DNA of 64,000 nucleotides from NCBI GenBank assembly GCA_001464035.1, contig LNEC01000022.1, forward strand, positions 302,651 to 366,650, given 5' to 3'. Of this stretch, positions 16,473 to 29,009 are shown piece after piece; the stretch's first letter is position 1, and the number at the start of each line of letters is the position of its first letter. Origin of the DNA: Bradyrhizobiaceae bacterium Ga0074131. GTDB taxonomy: Bacteria; Pseudomonadota; Alphaproteobacteria; Rhizobiales; Xanthobacteraceae. The position numbers and the translations under genes were made by a program. The notes under the pieces were generated by a model. The model did not search any database, had not been told where the DNA came from, and worked only from the letters and a program-made list of their open reading frames with translations.

Positions 16473-17672
16473 TTAAGTCCCTTTGGTCCTCAAAACCTCG
16501 ACGCCGGGCAATGGCTTGCCTTCCATCCACTCCAGAAACGCGCCGCCCGCGGTCGAAACATAGGTGAAATCGCCTGAAACCCCGGCCTGGTTCAGCGCCG
16601 CCACGGTGTCGCCGCCGCCGGCCACCGAGACCAGCTTTTTGGCCCTGGTCCGCTCCGCCGCGTGCTTCGCCGCCACCATGGTGCCGCGGTCGAACGGGGT
16701 CATCTCGAACGCGCCGAGCGGGCCGTTCCAGACCAGCGTCGCGGCGTCGTCGATCGCCGCATGAATCCGCGCGACCGACTGCGGGCCGACGTCGAGGATC
16801 ATGCCGTCGGCGGGGATGGCGTCGATGCCGTAGGCATGGGAGGGCGCATTGGCCGCGAAGTGATAGGCGACGATGGCGTCGACCGGCAAGAGGATGGCGC
16901 AATTGGCGGCTTCCGCCTTGTCGATGATCCGCAGCGCGGTCGCCGCGAGTTCCTTCTCGGCCAGCGACTTGCCGACGCCGACCCCCTGCGCGTGCAGGAA
17001 GGTGTTGGCCATGCCGCCGCCGATCACCAGCGCATCCACCTTCTTGACCAGGTTTTCCAGAAGGTCGATCTTGGTGGAAACCTTGGCGCCGCCGATGATC
17101 GCGATCACGGGCCTGGTCGGCGCGTCGAGCGCCTTGCCCAGCGCATCGAGTTCGGCCTGCATGGTTCGCCCGGCATAGGCCGGCAGCTTGTGGCCGAGGC
17201 CTTCGGTGGAAGCATGCGCGCGGTGCGCGGCGGAGAAGGCGTCGTTGACCCAGATGTCGCCTGACCTTGCCAGTTCGGCGACGAAGGCCGGGTCGTTCTT
17301 CTCCTCTTCCGTGTGGAAGCGGGTGTTTTCCAGGCAAAGGATGTCGCCATCCCGCATCGCGGCCACGGCCTTCGCGGCGGCTTCGCCGATGCAGTCGTCG
17401 GCGAAAGCCACCGGCTTCCGGATGACCTGGGAAAGCGCTGATGCGACCGGCTTCAGCGACTGCTTGGGATCGCGTCCCTTAGGCCGTCCGAAATGCGCGA
17501 GCAGGATGACCTTGCCGCCCTTGCCGGAGATTTCGCTGATGGTCGGGGCAATGCGCTCGAGTCTCGTGGCGTCGCTGACACGGCCGGCTTCCATCGGCAC
17601 GTTGAGATCGACGCGCAGCAGCACGCGCTTTCCCTTCACGTCGACGTCATCGAGGGTGCGGAATTGCTTCAT
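16473..17672 (-). CDS. pgk: Phosphoglycerate kinase
   Basis: 399 residues, the usual length. Motifs: RVLLRVDLNVPMEAG near residue 16, LLAHFGRPKG near 57, VNDAFSAAHRAHAS near 148, and the nucleotide-binding SVAGGGDTVAAL near 355. It transfers phosphate between 1,3-bisphosphoglycerate and ADP in central carbon flow. It is downstream of gap, with a palindromic repeat in the 107-base gap between them. The toxin-antitoxin operator lies just beyond its stop. Confidence 0.97.
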   Translation of the reverse strand: MKQFRTLDDVDVKGKRVLLRVDLNVPMEAGRVSDATRLERIAPTISEISGKGGKVILLAHFGRPKGRDPKQSLKPVASALSQVIRKPVAFADDCIGEAAAKAVAAMRDGDILCLENTRFHTEEEKNDPAFVAELARSGDIWVNDAFSAAHRAHASTEGLGHKLPAYAGRTMQAELDALGKALDAPTRPVIAIIGGAKVSTKIDLLENLVKKVDALVIGGGMANTFLHAQGVGVGKSLAEKELAATALRIIDKAEAANCAILLPVDAIVAYHFAANAPSHAYGIDAIPADGMILDVGPQSVARIHAAIDDAATLVWNGPLGAFEMTPFDRGTMVAAKHAAERTRAKKLVSVAGGGDTVAALNQAGVSGDFTYVSTAGGAFLEWMEGKPLPGVEVLRTKGT

Positions 17673-17685
17673 GTGTGTTTTCCAA

Positions 17686-17770
17686 CGTCATGGCCGGGCT
17701 TGTCCCGGCCATCCACGTCTTGATGCGGCAAAGGAAGACGTGGATGCCCGGCACAAGGCCGGGCATGACG
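17686..17770. repeat. Palindromic intergenic repeat
   Basis: The ends cgtcatggccgggc and gccgggcatgacg are inverted, as are the inner ccacgtctt and aagacgtgg (with small gaps). The element lies between gap and pgk, inside what would otherwise be a transcription unit. It belongs to the class of mobile palindromes frequent between genes in this bacterial family. Confidence 0.75.
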
Positions 17771-17779
17771 GTAAATCCC

Positions 17780-18787
17780 TTACAGCAGCTTCCCCATCGC
17801 CACGGCGGTATCCGACATGCGGTTGGAGAAACCCCATTCGTTGTCGTACCAAGCCATCACCCGCACCAGCGTGCCGTTCTGCACCTTGGTCTGGTCCATG
17901 TGGAACGTGGCGGAATGCGGGTCGTGGTTGAAGTCGATCGAGACGTTCGGCGCGGTGGTGTAGCCGAGGATGCCCTTGAGTTGTTGCTCGCTGGCGCGCT
18001 TCATCGCCTCGTTGATTTCCTTCACGTCGGTCTTGCGTTGCGCCACGATCTTGAGGTCGACCACCGAGACGTTCGGCGTCGGCACACGGATCGCGACGCC
18101 GTCGAGCTTGCCCACCAGTTCCGGCAGCACCAGGCCGATCGCCTTGGCCGCACCGGTGGAGGTCGGGATCATCGACATCGCCGCGGCACGGCCGCGATAG
18201 AGATCGCTGTGCATGGTGTCGAGCGTCGGCTGGTCGCCGGTATAGGCGTGGATCGTGGTCATGAAGCCGGTTTCGATGCCGACGGTGTCGTTCAGCACCT
18301 TGGCCACCGGCGCGAGGCAATTGGTGGTGCACGATCCGTTGGAGACCACCAGATGATCTTTTGTCAGTTTGTCGTGGTTGACGCCGAACACGATGGTGGC
18401 GTCCGCGCCGTCCGACGGCGCCGAGACCAGTACGCGCCGGGCGCCTGCGGTGAGATGCGCGGAGGCCTTGGCCTTGGCGCTGAAGATGCCGGTGCATTCC
18501 AGCGCAATGTCGACGCCGAGTTCCTTCCAGGGAAGCTTGGACGGATCGCGCTCGGCGGAGACCTTGATCTTGCCGTTGCCGACGCTGATCGAGTCGCCGT
18601 CGACCGTGACGGTGCCGGGGAACCGGCCATGGACCGAATCGAAGCGCAGCAAATGGGCGTTGGTCTCGACCGGGCCGAGATCATTGATGCCGACCACCTC
18701 GATATCCTTGCGGCCGGACTCGGCGATGGCGCGCAGCACATTGCGGCCGATGCGGCCAAACCCGTTGATTGCGACCCGGATTGCCAT
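17780..18787 (-). CDS. gap: Glyceraldehyde-3-phosphate dehydrogenase, type I
   Basis: 335 residues. The NAD(P)-binding N-terminus is AIRVAINGFGRIGRNVLRA, and the active-site Cys lies in VSNGSCTTNCLAP near residue 153. The C-terminal WYDNEWGFSNRM is standard. It oxidises glyceraldehyde-3-phosphate to 1,3-bisphosphoglycerate, or the reverse in the Calvin cycle. It lies between tkt and pgk on the same strand. Confidence 0.97.
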   Translation of the reverse strand: MAIRVAINGFGRIGRNVLRAIAESGRKDIEVVGINDLGPVETNAHLLRFDSVHGRFPGTVTVDGDSISVGNGKIKVSAERDPSKLPWKELGVDIALECTGIFSAKAKASAHLTAGARRVLVSAPSDGADATIVFGVNHDKLTKDHLVVSNGSCTTNCLAPVAKVLNDTVGIETGFMTTIHAYTGDQPTLDTMHSDLYRGRAAAMSMIPTSTGAAKAIGLVLPELVGKLDGVAIRVPTPNVSVVDLKIVAQRKTDVKEINEAMKRASEQQLKGILGYTTAPNVSIDFNHDPHSATFHMDQTKVQNGTLVRVMAWYDNEWGFSNRMSDTAVAMGKLL

Positions 18788-18932
18788 CTGTTGTCTCCTT
18801 CAATGACCTCTGTCGTCCCCGCGGAGGGCATCGAGCCATCCACGAGGGTGTTGCGACGGACGCCCGGTTCGGCCGGGGCGGGAGCGGATTAGATGACCGC
18901 TAGGTAGACCCTTTTCGGGTCAATCTCAACCG

Positions 18933-20915
18933 TCAGCCCAGGCGCTTCAGGGCCGCGTTAACCGCAGCCTCGGCGGTAATGCCAAAATGCTTGTAGAGCT
19001 CCTTGGCGGGGGCGCTGGCGCCGAAACCGTGCATTCCCACGAACACGCCCTCCGGCCCGATCACGGCGTCCCAGCCCCAGCGGACCGCGGCCTCGATCGC
19101 GATCTTGACCGGCGCATGGCCGATCACGGCTTTCTGGCGGTCCGCCGGTTGCGCCAGCAGCAATTCGAGCGAGGGCACCGACACCACCCGCGACGCGATG
19201 CCGCGCTCGGCCAGCTGCTTCTGCGCGTCGACCGCGATCTCGACCTCGGAGCCGGATGCGAACAGCGACACTTTGGCGTCGCCCTGGGCGGCGACCAGTT
19301 CATAGGCGCCAAGGCTGCAGGGATTCTCGGCGGGCGCCGAACTGCGCAATTGCGGCACGTTCTGGCGGGTCAGCGCCAATACCGTCGGGCCGTCGGTCCG
19401 GTTCAGCGCCAGTTCCCAGCACTCGGCCACCTCGACCGCGTCACAGGGACGGAACACGCGCATGTTGGGAATGGCGCGCAATGCGGCCAGGTGCTCAACC
19501 GGCTGGTGGGTCGGCCCGTCCTCGCCGAGGCCGATCGAATCGTGCGTCATCACATAGACCACGCCGGCGCCCATCAGCGCGGCCAGGCGCATCGCCGGGC
19601 GGGCATAATCGGTGAACACCATGAAGGTTGCGCCGTTCGGCGCGAATCCGCCATGCAGGAAGATCCCGTTCATGGCCGCCGCCATGCCGTGCTCGCGGAT
19701 GCCGTAATGAATGAAGCGGCCCTTTGGCGTCTTGGCCGAAAAGGCGACCGCGGATTTGGCCTTGTTGTTGTTGGAGCCGGTGAGATCGGCGGAACCCGCC
19801 AGGAACTCGGGCATCGCCGGCGCGATCGCCTCGATCGCCAGCTCCGACGATTTGCGGGTGGCGATATGCTGCGGCGTCTCCAGCAACGCCTTCTTGTGCG
19901 CCTTCAGCGCTTTGGCCAGCGAAGCCGGCCGTTGATGCCGCAGACGACGTTCGAATTCGGCGCGCTTGCGGTTGCCGAGCCCCGCGAATTGCGCCTCCCA
20001 TTCCTGGCGCGCCGCCGCGCCGCGGCGGCCGGCCTCGCGCCAGCCTTTCAACACGTCGTCCGGCACCGAAAAGGCGTCCTGCGCAATGCCGAGCTTCTGC
20101 TTGGCGCCCTTCAGCTCTTCGGCGCCGAGCGCTTCGCCATGCACCTTGGCGGTGCCGGCCCTGGTCGGGGCGCCGTAGCCGATCGTGGTCTTGCAGGCGA
20201 TCAACGATGGCTTGCTGGATTTTTGCGCGCGCGCAATGGCCGCTGCAATGGCCTGCGGATCGTGGCCGTCGATCAGTTCGGCGGCCCAGCCCGCGGACTT
20301 GAATCGCTTGACCTGATCGACGGAGTCGGCGATCGAAGTCGGGCCGTCGATCGAAATGCCGTTGTCATCGTACAGCACGATCAGTTTGTTGAGCTTCCAG
20401 TGCCCGGCCATGGCGATCGCTTCCTGCGATACGCCTTCCATCAGGTCGCCGTCGGAAGCCAGCACATAGGTGTGGTGGCTGACGAGCTTCTTGCCGAACT
20501 CGGCGGCCAGCATCTTCTCCGCCAGCGCCATGCCGACCGACGTCGCGATGCCCTGCCCGAGCGGACCGGTGGTGGTCTCGACGCCGCTGGTCTCGAAGTT
20601 TTCCGGATGCCCTGGCGTCTTGGAGCCGAGTTGCCGGAAGTTCCTGACCTGATCGAGCGTCATGTCCTTGTTGCCGGTGAGATAGAGCAGCGCATACACC
20701 AGCATCGAGCCGTGTCCCGCCGAAAGCACAAAACGGTCGCGGTCCGGCCATTTTGGATCGGCGGCGTCGAACTTCAGGAATTGCGTAAACAGCACGGTGG
20801 CGATGTCGGCGGCGCCCATCGGCAGGCCGGGATGGCCGGATTTGGCCTTCTCGACGGCGTCCATGGCGAGGCCGCGGATCGCGTTGGCCATACGGGAATG
20901 ATCGACCTGCGTCAT
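18933..20915 (-). CDS. tkt: Transketolase
   Basis: 660 residues from the ATG at 20915 (MTQVDHSRMANAIRGLAMDAVEKAKSGHPG-type start); an in-frame extension of 27 codons is not needed. The thiamine-diphosphate motif begins at GDGDLMEG-like SDGDLMEGVSQEA, and the pyrimidine-domain motif is IREHGMAAAMNG. It moves two-carbon units between sugar phosphates in the pentose-phosphate and Calvin cycles. It is the first gene of the tkt-gap-pgk-fba run. Confidence 0.96.
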   Translation of the reverse strand: MTQVDHSRMANAIRGLAMDAVEKAKSGHPGLPMGAADIATVLFTQFLKFDAADPKWPDRDRFVLSAGHGSMLVYALLYLTGNKDMTLDQVRNFRQLGSKTPGHPENFETSGVETTTGPLGQGIATSVGMALAEKMLAAEFGKKLVSHHTYVLASDGDLMEGVSQEAIAMAGHWKLNKLIVLYDDNGISIDGPTSIADSVDQVKRFKSAGWAAELIDGHDPQAIAAAIARAQKSSKPSLIACKTTIGYGAPTRAGTAKVHGEALGAEELKGAKQKLGIAQDAFSVPDDVLKGWREAGRRGAAARQEWEAQFAGLGNRKRAEFERRLRHQRPASLAKALKAHKKALLETPQHIATRKSSELAIEAIAPAMPEFLAGSADLTGSNNNKAKSAVAFSAKTPKGRFIHYGIREHGMAAAMNGIFLHGGFAPNGATFMVFTDYARPAMRLAALMGAGVVYVMTHDSIGLGEDGPTHQPVEHLAALRAIPNMRVFRPCDAVEVAECWELALNRTDGPTVLALTRQNVPQLRSSAPAENPCSLGAYELVAAQGDAKVSLFASGSEVEIAVDAQKQLAERGIASRVVSVPSLELLLAQPADRQKAVIGHAPVKIAIEAAVRWGWDAVIGPEGVFVGMHGFGASAPAKELYKHFGITAEAAVNAALKRLG

Positions 20916-21293
20916 GATGAAAATCCGCCTGAAATGAGATGTTTGGGGGCGATCCGCAGGGGTGCGCGAACGCCGCGGCTGCCGGCCGGAAGCCAACGGG
21001 AAGTCCCGGGCTGGATAGCATCTCGGTTCTGGGAGTCCAAGGCAAGGAAACGCGCTTGCGGTGCGAAAAGTCGTCTAACGCATGATGCGGAAAAGTGGAT
21101 ACCGGTTCTCGAAAGGGATCATGCTCAAACAGAGAGCTGGATCGGGATGACGGGTCATCGCGATCTAGCGGTGCATAGCTTGGAAGCGGCGTTGCGCTGG
21201 GCTCGCTTGCCACGTAAATTTCGTCGCCTAAACGCTTGCCGGAGCGCGAATTTTGCGGTCCGGCCGGCCCACGGAAGGTCCGCGCTGTCAGTC
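20916..21293. other. Divergent intergenic region with dispersed repeat
   Basis: 378 bases between tkt (-) and the DUF4164 gene (+). It should hold both promoters. At 21077-21150 lies a sequence of the form gcatgatgcgg...accggttctcgaaa...gatcatgctcaaac, which I recognise as a common rhizobial intergenic repeat; its internal gcatgat/atcatgc ends are inverted. No gene was seen. Confidence 0.6.
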
Positions 21294-21665
21294 ATGAGCG
21301 ATCGTCCTGCCAACGGCCCCGGCAACGCCGAGCCTCTCTTTGCCGATATCGACGCCGCGACGCGGCGGCTGATGTCGGCGCTTGATTCGCTCGAAAGCGC
21401 GGTCGAACGTCGGCGCGAAGCCGACCGCGACGAGAACGAACTGGCTTCCCGGATTCAGGCGCTCGGCGCTGACCGCTCGCGGCTCGCGGACGAACTCGAC
21501 GGATCGCTGGTGAAGTCGCGCCGGCTGGAGCGCGCCAATCGCGAGATCGCCGAAAGGCTGGATGCGGCGATCGGCACCATCCGCTCCGTACTCGATCCCG
21601 GAGAACCATCAACGGCCGGCAATTCCGGATGGCCTGCGAGGAGGGCCAGGAGGCGCGGCTCTTGA
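21294..21665 (+). CDS. DUF4164 family coiled-coil protein, abnormal C-terminus
   Basis: 123 residues. The body is a Glu/Arg/Leu-rich coiled coil typical of the small DUF4164 proteins encoded upstream of zapA in Hyphomicrobiales. The last ~23 residues (EPSTAGNSGWPARRARRRGS) look unlike the family. They are encoded by DNA that, in another frame, spells the N-terminus of ZapA. The gene therefore seems to have lost its own stop and run into zapA. The start is the ATG at 21294. Confidence 0.75.
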   Translation: MSDRPANGPGNAEPLFADIDAATRRLMSALDSLESAVERRREADRDENELASRIQALGADRSRLADELDGSLVKSRRLERANREIAERLDAAIGTIRSVLDPGEPSTAGNSGWPARRARRRGS

Positions 21666-21970
21666 AACTCGCCGAGAGTCTGGAAACGCGGATCCAGGGT
21701 CTGCGCGGCAAGTTCGGCGAGATCGGCGATGCGCGCCTGACCGTGATGGCGGCGCTGACGGTGTGCGACGAATTGCTCGACGCCGAGCAGCGCATCCGCA
21801 ACCTCGAACAGGAGCTCAACACCCTGCGCGATGTCCGCGTGGCGGCGGCCGATCGCGCCAAGTCGACGCAGATCGCGGTGGCCAAGGCGCTGAACTCCGC
21901 GGCCGACCGGATCGAAAAGACCACCCAGGTGCTGAACCGCACCATCGGCGGCGGTGTCGCGATTGGTTGA
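21629..21970 (+). CDS. zapA: Cell division protein ZapA, start region damaged
   Basis: 113 residues from the first available ATG. The family core is clear: MACEEGQEARLLKLAESLETRI, GEIGDARLTVMAALTV and a coiled coil. ZapA bundles FtsZ filaments. ZapA normally begins about nine residues earlier with a strand of the form VTINGRQYR; here TINGRQFR is encoded directly upstream in frame (21605-21628), but no start codon precedes it. The first beta-strand may therefore be lost, with translation beginning inside. No good ribosome-binding site precedes 21629. Confidence 0.75.
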   Translation: MACEEGQEARLLKLAESLETRIQGLRGKFGEIGDARLTVMAALTVCDELLDAEQRIRNLEQELNTLRDVRVAAADRAKSTQIAVAKALNSAADRIEKTTQVLNRTIGGGVAIG

Positions 21971-21975
21971 ACGAC

Positions 21976-22006
21976 GACACTTGCCCTCCAGGGCAGGGCA
22001 AGTGTC
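21976..22006. terminator. Bidirectional terminator hairpin
   Basis: gacacttgccct and its exact 12-base complement enclose a 7-base loop (21988-21994). It sits between the convergent stops of zapA (21970) and the GST gene (22015). A run of T is lacking on both sides, but position and stem strength fit a shared terminator. Confidence 0.75.
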
Positions 22007-22014
22007 GCGCGCGC

Positions 22015-22677
22015 TTACCCCTTCACCCGCATCGCTTCCGGCGTGTCCGGCTGCGCCAGCGGATGGGCTATCGCAAACGCCGGTAGCGCCATCGCGGCGT
22101 CGAAGATGCGTTTCACGACGGGATAGGGCGCCAGATCAATCTGCTGGGTGATTGCCACGGTGACATGGCCGACCATGCAGATGTCGGCGAGCGTCGGCGT
22201 GTCGCCATGGCAGAAGCGGCCAGTGTCCTGGTGGCCGGCGAGCTGCGCTTCGAGGGCTGCCAGCGTTTCCACGGTCCAGTGCCGCCGCCACGCCGCCTGC
22301 TGGGTTTCACGCAGCTTCAACTCGCGATCGAGATAGCGCCGCACCCGCGGCACCAGCAGCGGATGGCCCTCGCAGGCGACCATCAGCGAAAGCGCGCGGA
22401 CCCGGGCGCGGCCGCGCGCATCGGCCGGCAGCAAGGGTGGAGCGGGATGGGTTTCGTCGAGATATTCGATGATGGCGAGCGACTGCACCAGCGTGGTGCC
22501 GTCGGCCGTAACCAGCGCCGGCAACGCCATCTGCGGATTGACCTTGCGATAGTCGTCGGCGCGATGGGCGTCGGCGTCGAGATCGACCAGCTCGATTTCG
22601 GCGGGCAGGCCCTTCAGGTTGAGCGCGATGCGCACGCGAAAACTCGCGAGCGATCGCCAGAAGGAGAAGAATTTCAT
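22015..22677 (-). CDS. maiA: Glutathione S-transferase, maleylacetoacetate isomerase-like
   Basis: 220 residues. The zeta-class thioredoxin domain has a SLASFRVRIALNLKGL motif near residue 9 (canonical SSxS-R/YRVRIAL) and the glutathione-binding QSLAIIEYLDE near 65. An all-helical C-terminal domain follows. The classical role is cis-trans isomerisation of maleylacetoacetate in tyrosine/homogentisate breakdown, but no other gene of that pathway is nearby, so the substrate is uncertain. It ends in the shared terminator at 21976-22006. Confidence 0.8.
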   Translation of the reverse strand: MKFFSFWRSLASFRVRIALNLKGLPAEIELVDLDADAHRADDYRKVNPQMALPALVTADGTTLVQSLAIIEYLDETHPAPPLLPADARGRARVRALSLMVACEGHPLLVPRVRRYLDRELKLRETQQAAWRRHWTVETLAALEAQLAGHQDTGRFCHGDTPTLADICMVGHVTVAITQQIDLAPYPVVKRIFDAAMALPAFAIAHPLAQPDTPEAMRVKG

Positions 22678-22778
22678 GGCAGGTTCTGCGTTTCTTTTCT
22701 TCTCCCACGAGGGGAGAAGAGAAGAAAGTAGCTATGCGCGGAAGTCCCAAAGGTGCCAGAAGGCGAAATCGCGGCCCC

Positions 22779-22835
22779 TTCGATCACCTCGTCGGCGCGG
22801 GCGAGCAGCGCCGGCGGAACGGCAAGGCCAGCCAT
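22779..22835 (-). pseudogene. Remnant of an ABC substrate-binding protein C-terminus
   Basis: On the minus strand the codons read MAGLAVPPALLARADEVIE. This resembles the C-terminus of the ABC_sub_bind family, which often ends in ALGL-VPP-LLARADEVIE followed by a stop. Here the frame continues into unrelated codons, and nothing upstream encodes the rest. I read it as a gene fossil next to a stretch of lower GC. The call rests on remembered family sequence. Confidence 0.4.
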
Positions 22836-22844
22836 GATCGCTCC

Positions 22845-23366
22845 TCAACCGACTTTCAGATAAGCAAAGCCCTTGCTTTGCAGCGCTGCGACCGTAGCAA
22901 CGCCGGACGGCACAAGCTTGATGTAGGGCACGTCCTTCGTCAGCGCAACATCGAGCTTCAGGTTGCTGAAGGTGATCTTGCACAGATATACCTCGACGCC
23001 ATACTTGGCGAGCGCGTCCATCCTGCTGTCGAGCTCCGGATCAATCGGAGGCTGTTTTTCCCATGGCGTTCCGGCGAGGGTTTTCAAGTGGTATTTGATG
23101 CCGACTGAGTGCGCGACGATGATGATTTTTGTGTTGAACGGATCGAAATTATACACGGACAAATGGTTATTGATGTTTCGCAGCAAGGCGCTGTAGCGGT
23201 TATCGTCACCGAAATCGCAGTGGTAGACGCACGATACATCGGCTTCTTTTTTCATGTCCGCAAGACTGAGGTCTTTCGGCGTGGCCTGTGCCGACACTGC
23301 GCCCATCGCGGCGGCGCCGCTGGCGGCGAGCGCAGTCAGAAGGTGTCTTCGGCCGATATCGGTCAC
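22845..23366 (-). CDS. Tat-exported DsrE/DsrF-like protein
   Basis: 173 residues. The GTG at 23366 is chosen because ggggagg lies about ten bases upstream. The N-terminus is a twin-arginine signal (GRRHLLTALAASGAAAMGAVSAQA). The mature part is a DsrE-like alpha/beta domain: IIIVAHSVGIKYHL, a variable middle, then YGVEVYLCKITFSNL with a Cys at the position of the possible sulfur carrier, and KLVPSGVATVAALQSKGFAYLKVG. Periplasmic DsrE-like proteins are poorly understood. GC content is visibly lower than in neighbours, which suggests transfer. Confidence 0.72.
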   Translation of the reverse strand: MTDIGRRHLLTALAASGAAAMGAVSAQATPKDLSLADMKKEADVSCVYHCDFGDDNRYSALLRNINNHLSVYNFDPFNTKIIIVAHSVGIKYHLKTLAGTPWEKQPPIDPELDSRMDALAKYGVEVYLCKITFSNLKLDVALTKDVPYIKLVPSGVATVAALQSKGFAYLKVG

Positions 23367-23717
23367 TCGCGTTCCTCCCCTGGTGCAGTGATCTATTGCT
23401 TGCATCTTTCCGGGCACCGGCGCGCGCCGACCAGTTGACGGCGCACGACCTTCCCGGTCGGAGCCCGCATTTAGACATTCAAGAAGTTACATGTAAAGCG
23501 ACCCAGAAGCGCGATTGACCGCTGGGGGTCAAATTTGGCAGCAGTCTCCTCGATCACATGTTTTCGAAACTTGCACCCCTAGCGCGGACATGCGGCCGAT
23601 CGCCGGTAGCCGAGCGGGTTCGGGGCTACGCTGCGAAGAGCGCTGCTTTTGGAGGATAACGGTGGGGCCCTCACGGTTCGAGGCGGCGCAAGAGCGCCTC
23701 CTCACCATGAGGGATCG
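23367..23717. other. Intergenic region upstream of the DsrE-like gene
   Basis: About 350 bases of lower GC with no convincing gene. It contains the palindrome ttacatgtaa at 23487-23496, which shares its core with the toxin-antitoxin operator at 16432-16447. The end nearest 23718 abuts the metH stop. Confidence 0.5.
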
Positions 23718-27570
<3,853 letters not shown>

Positions 27571-27574
27571 CGGA

Positions 27575-28489
27575 TCAAGCGGCTTTCTGTGCGCCCTGCG
27601 GGCGAATACCCAGCAAATGGCAGATCGCGAACACGAGGTCCGCGCGGTTCATGGTGTAGAAGTGGAAGGTGTCGACGCCGTGTTTTGCGAGCTTCTGCAC
27701 CTGGCCGGCGGCGACGGTGGCGGCCACCAGCTTGCGCGTTTCGGCATCGTCGTCGAGGCCCTCGAATTTTTCCGCCAGCCAGTCCGGCACGCTGGTGCCG
27801 GCGCGGGTGACGAAATTGCGGGCCTGTTTGAAATTGTGCATCGGCATGATGCCGGGCACGATCGGAATCCCGATGCCCCGCGCGCGCACCCGGTCGAGAT
27901 ATCGGAAATAGAGGTCGTTGTCGAAGAACACCTGGGTAATGGCGCGGGTGGCGCCGGCATCGACTTTGGCCTCGAGCACGTCGAGGTCGGCGTCGAAGTC
28001 GCGGCTTTCCGGGTGCTTCTCCGGATAGGCGGAAACCGAAATCTCGATGTCGCCGTGCTGCTTCCTGATGCCGGCCACGAGATCGGTCGAGGTCTGGTAG
28101 CCGTCGGGATGGGTCGCGTAGGCGGTGCCGATGCCGCCGGGCGGATCGCCGCGAAGGGCGACGATGTGGCGAACGCCGGCCTCGTGGTAGCGGCCGACGA
28201 TCTCGTCGATCTCGCCGCGCGCCGCCCCGACGCAGGTCAGATGCGCGGCCGGCAGCAGGTCGGTTTCAGCCAGAATGCGCGTGATGGTGGAGTGGGTGCG
28301 CTCCCGCGTGGATCCGCCAGCGCCGTAGGTGACCGAAACGAAGCTCGGCGACAGCGGCGCCAGACGCTTGATGGTTTCCCACAGGCTCCGCTCCATCTCC
28401 TCGGTCTTCGGCGGGAAGAACTCGAACGAGATCGCGGGCGATTTGAGCGCGCGGTGGCCGTCAGGCGCGGGGGGCGTAATCTCGGTCAT
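27575..28489 (-). CDS. metF: Methylenetetrahydrofolate reductase
   Basis: 304 residues from the ATG at 28489 (MTEITPP); seven further codons upstream are possible. Family motifs: SFEFFPPKTEEME with the catalytic Glu near residue 22-32, SVTYGAGGSTRERTH near 55, and VALRGDPPGG near 115. This flavoenzyme reduces 5,10-methylene- to 5-methyl-tetrahydrofolate, the methyl donor for MetH encoded directly downstream. In many relatives an ArsR-type regulator gene precedes metF; none is seen here. Confidence 0.95.
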   Translation of the reverse strand: MTEITPPAPDGHRALKSPAISFEFFPPKTEEMERSLWETIKRLAPLSPSFVSVTYGAGGSTRERTHSTITRILAETDLLPAAHLTCVGAARGEIDEIVGRYHEAGVRHIVALRGDPPGGIGTAYATHPDGYQTSTDLVAGIRKQHGDIEISVSAYPEKHPESRDFDADLDVLEAKVDAGATRAITQVFFDNDLYFRYLDRVRARGIGIPIVPGIMPMHNFKQARNFVTRAGTSVPDWLAEKFEGLDDDAETRKLVAATVAAGQVQKLAKHGVDTFHFYTMNRADLVFAICHLLGIRPQGAQKAA

Positions 28490-29009
28490 GACACCACAAA
28501 CTCCACTCAAGCTCCGGGAACGGCAGGTTTGGCCGGAGCACCGGTAAAATAGGCCAAATGCGAGCGTTCCAACAGCCCATCAGCGATGGGAAAATGCCCA
28601 ATATTTGTACTTCAAACAGATCTTGTGTCGTAGGATGTCCAATAGTGGGCAATACATCTGGAACTCTGAGTCCGGATAAAATCCCAATAGGGTCCCAGAA
28701 CAGCTAATTACTGCGGAAAAACGGCGTGCCTCCACTCGGGGAGTTCCAAGAACCGAGTGGGCAGAGTACATTTTGTCGATATTAGTGGAAATTTGGCCCA
28801 CCAACATACCCAGGCCGCCTTCTCTTGCCCCGGGCGCAGCGGGGCACTGTGCTGCCCGTCCAGGCATCTTACGTTGCATGGGGTTGTTTCGAGATTTTTC
28901 GCAGCAGGCCCTGGGTAGGTGCTGCGCATCGGACCCGGTACGCCCGCGCGCGCCTGATCTGCGTGGCAAGGACTTTGTCGGCCCGATCCGGCGCACTAGG
29001 GTTACAGCC
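28490..29009. other. Gene-free region between metF and the monooxygenase
   Basis: 520 bases of lower GC with no supported gene. The repeat at 28874-28899 lies in it. Short phrases such as ccaatagtggg and cccaataggg recur around 28645-28695 but form no clear array. No SAM or cobalamin riboswitch pattern was recognised on the metF side. It must hold two divergent promoters. Confidence 0.5.
28874..28899. repeat. Dispersed intergenic repeat, copy 1
   Basis: ttgcatggggttgtttcga followed by gattttt recurs almost unchanged at 56810-56836, in another intergenic space. The two copies show that this is a dispersed element of the genome. Confidence 0.65.

Noticed and set aside
18987..21665. An 892-codon open frame on the plus strand across tkt
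   Set aside because: It is antisense to transketolase and only its last 123 codons, from the ATG at 21294, encode a real protein (DUF4164). GC-rich codon use keeps the opposite strand open.
28490..29009. A SAM or cobalamin riboswitch before metF
   Set aside because: I looked for conserved box sequences and stems on the metF strand and recognised none.
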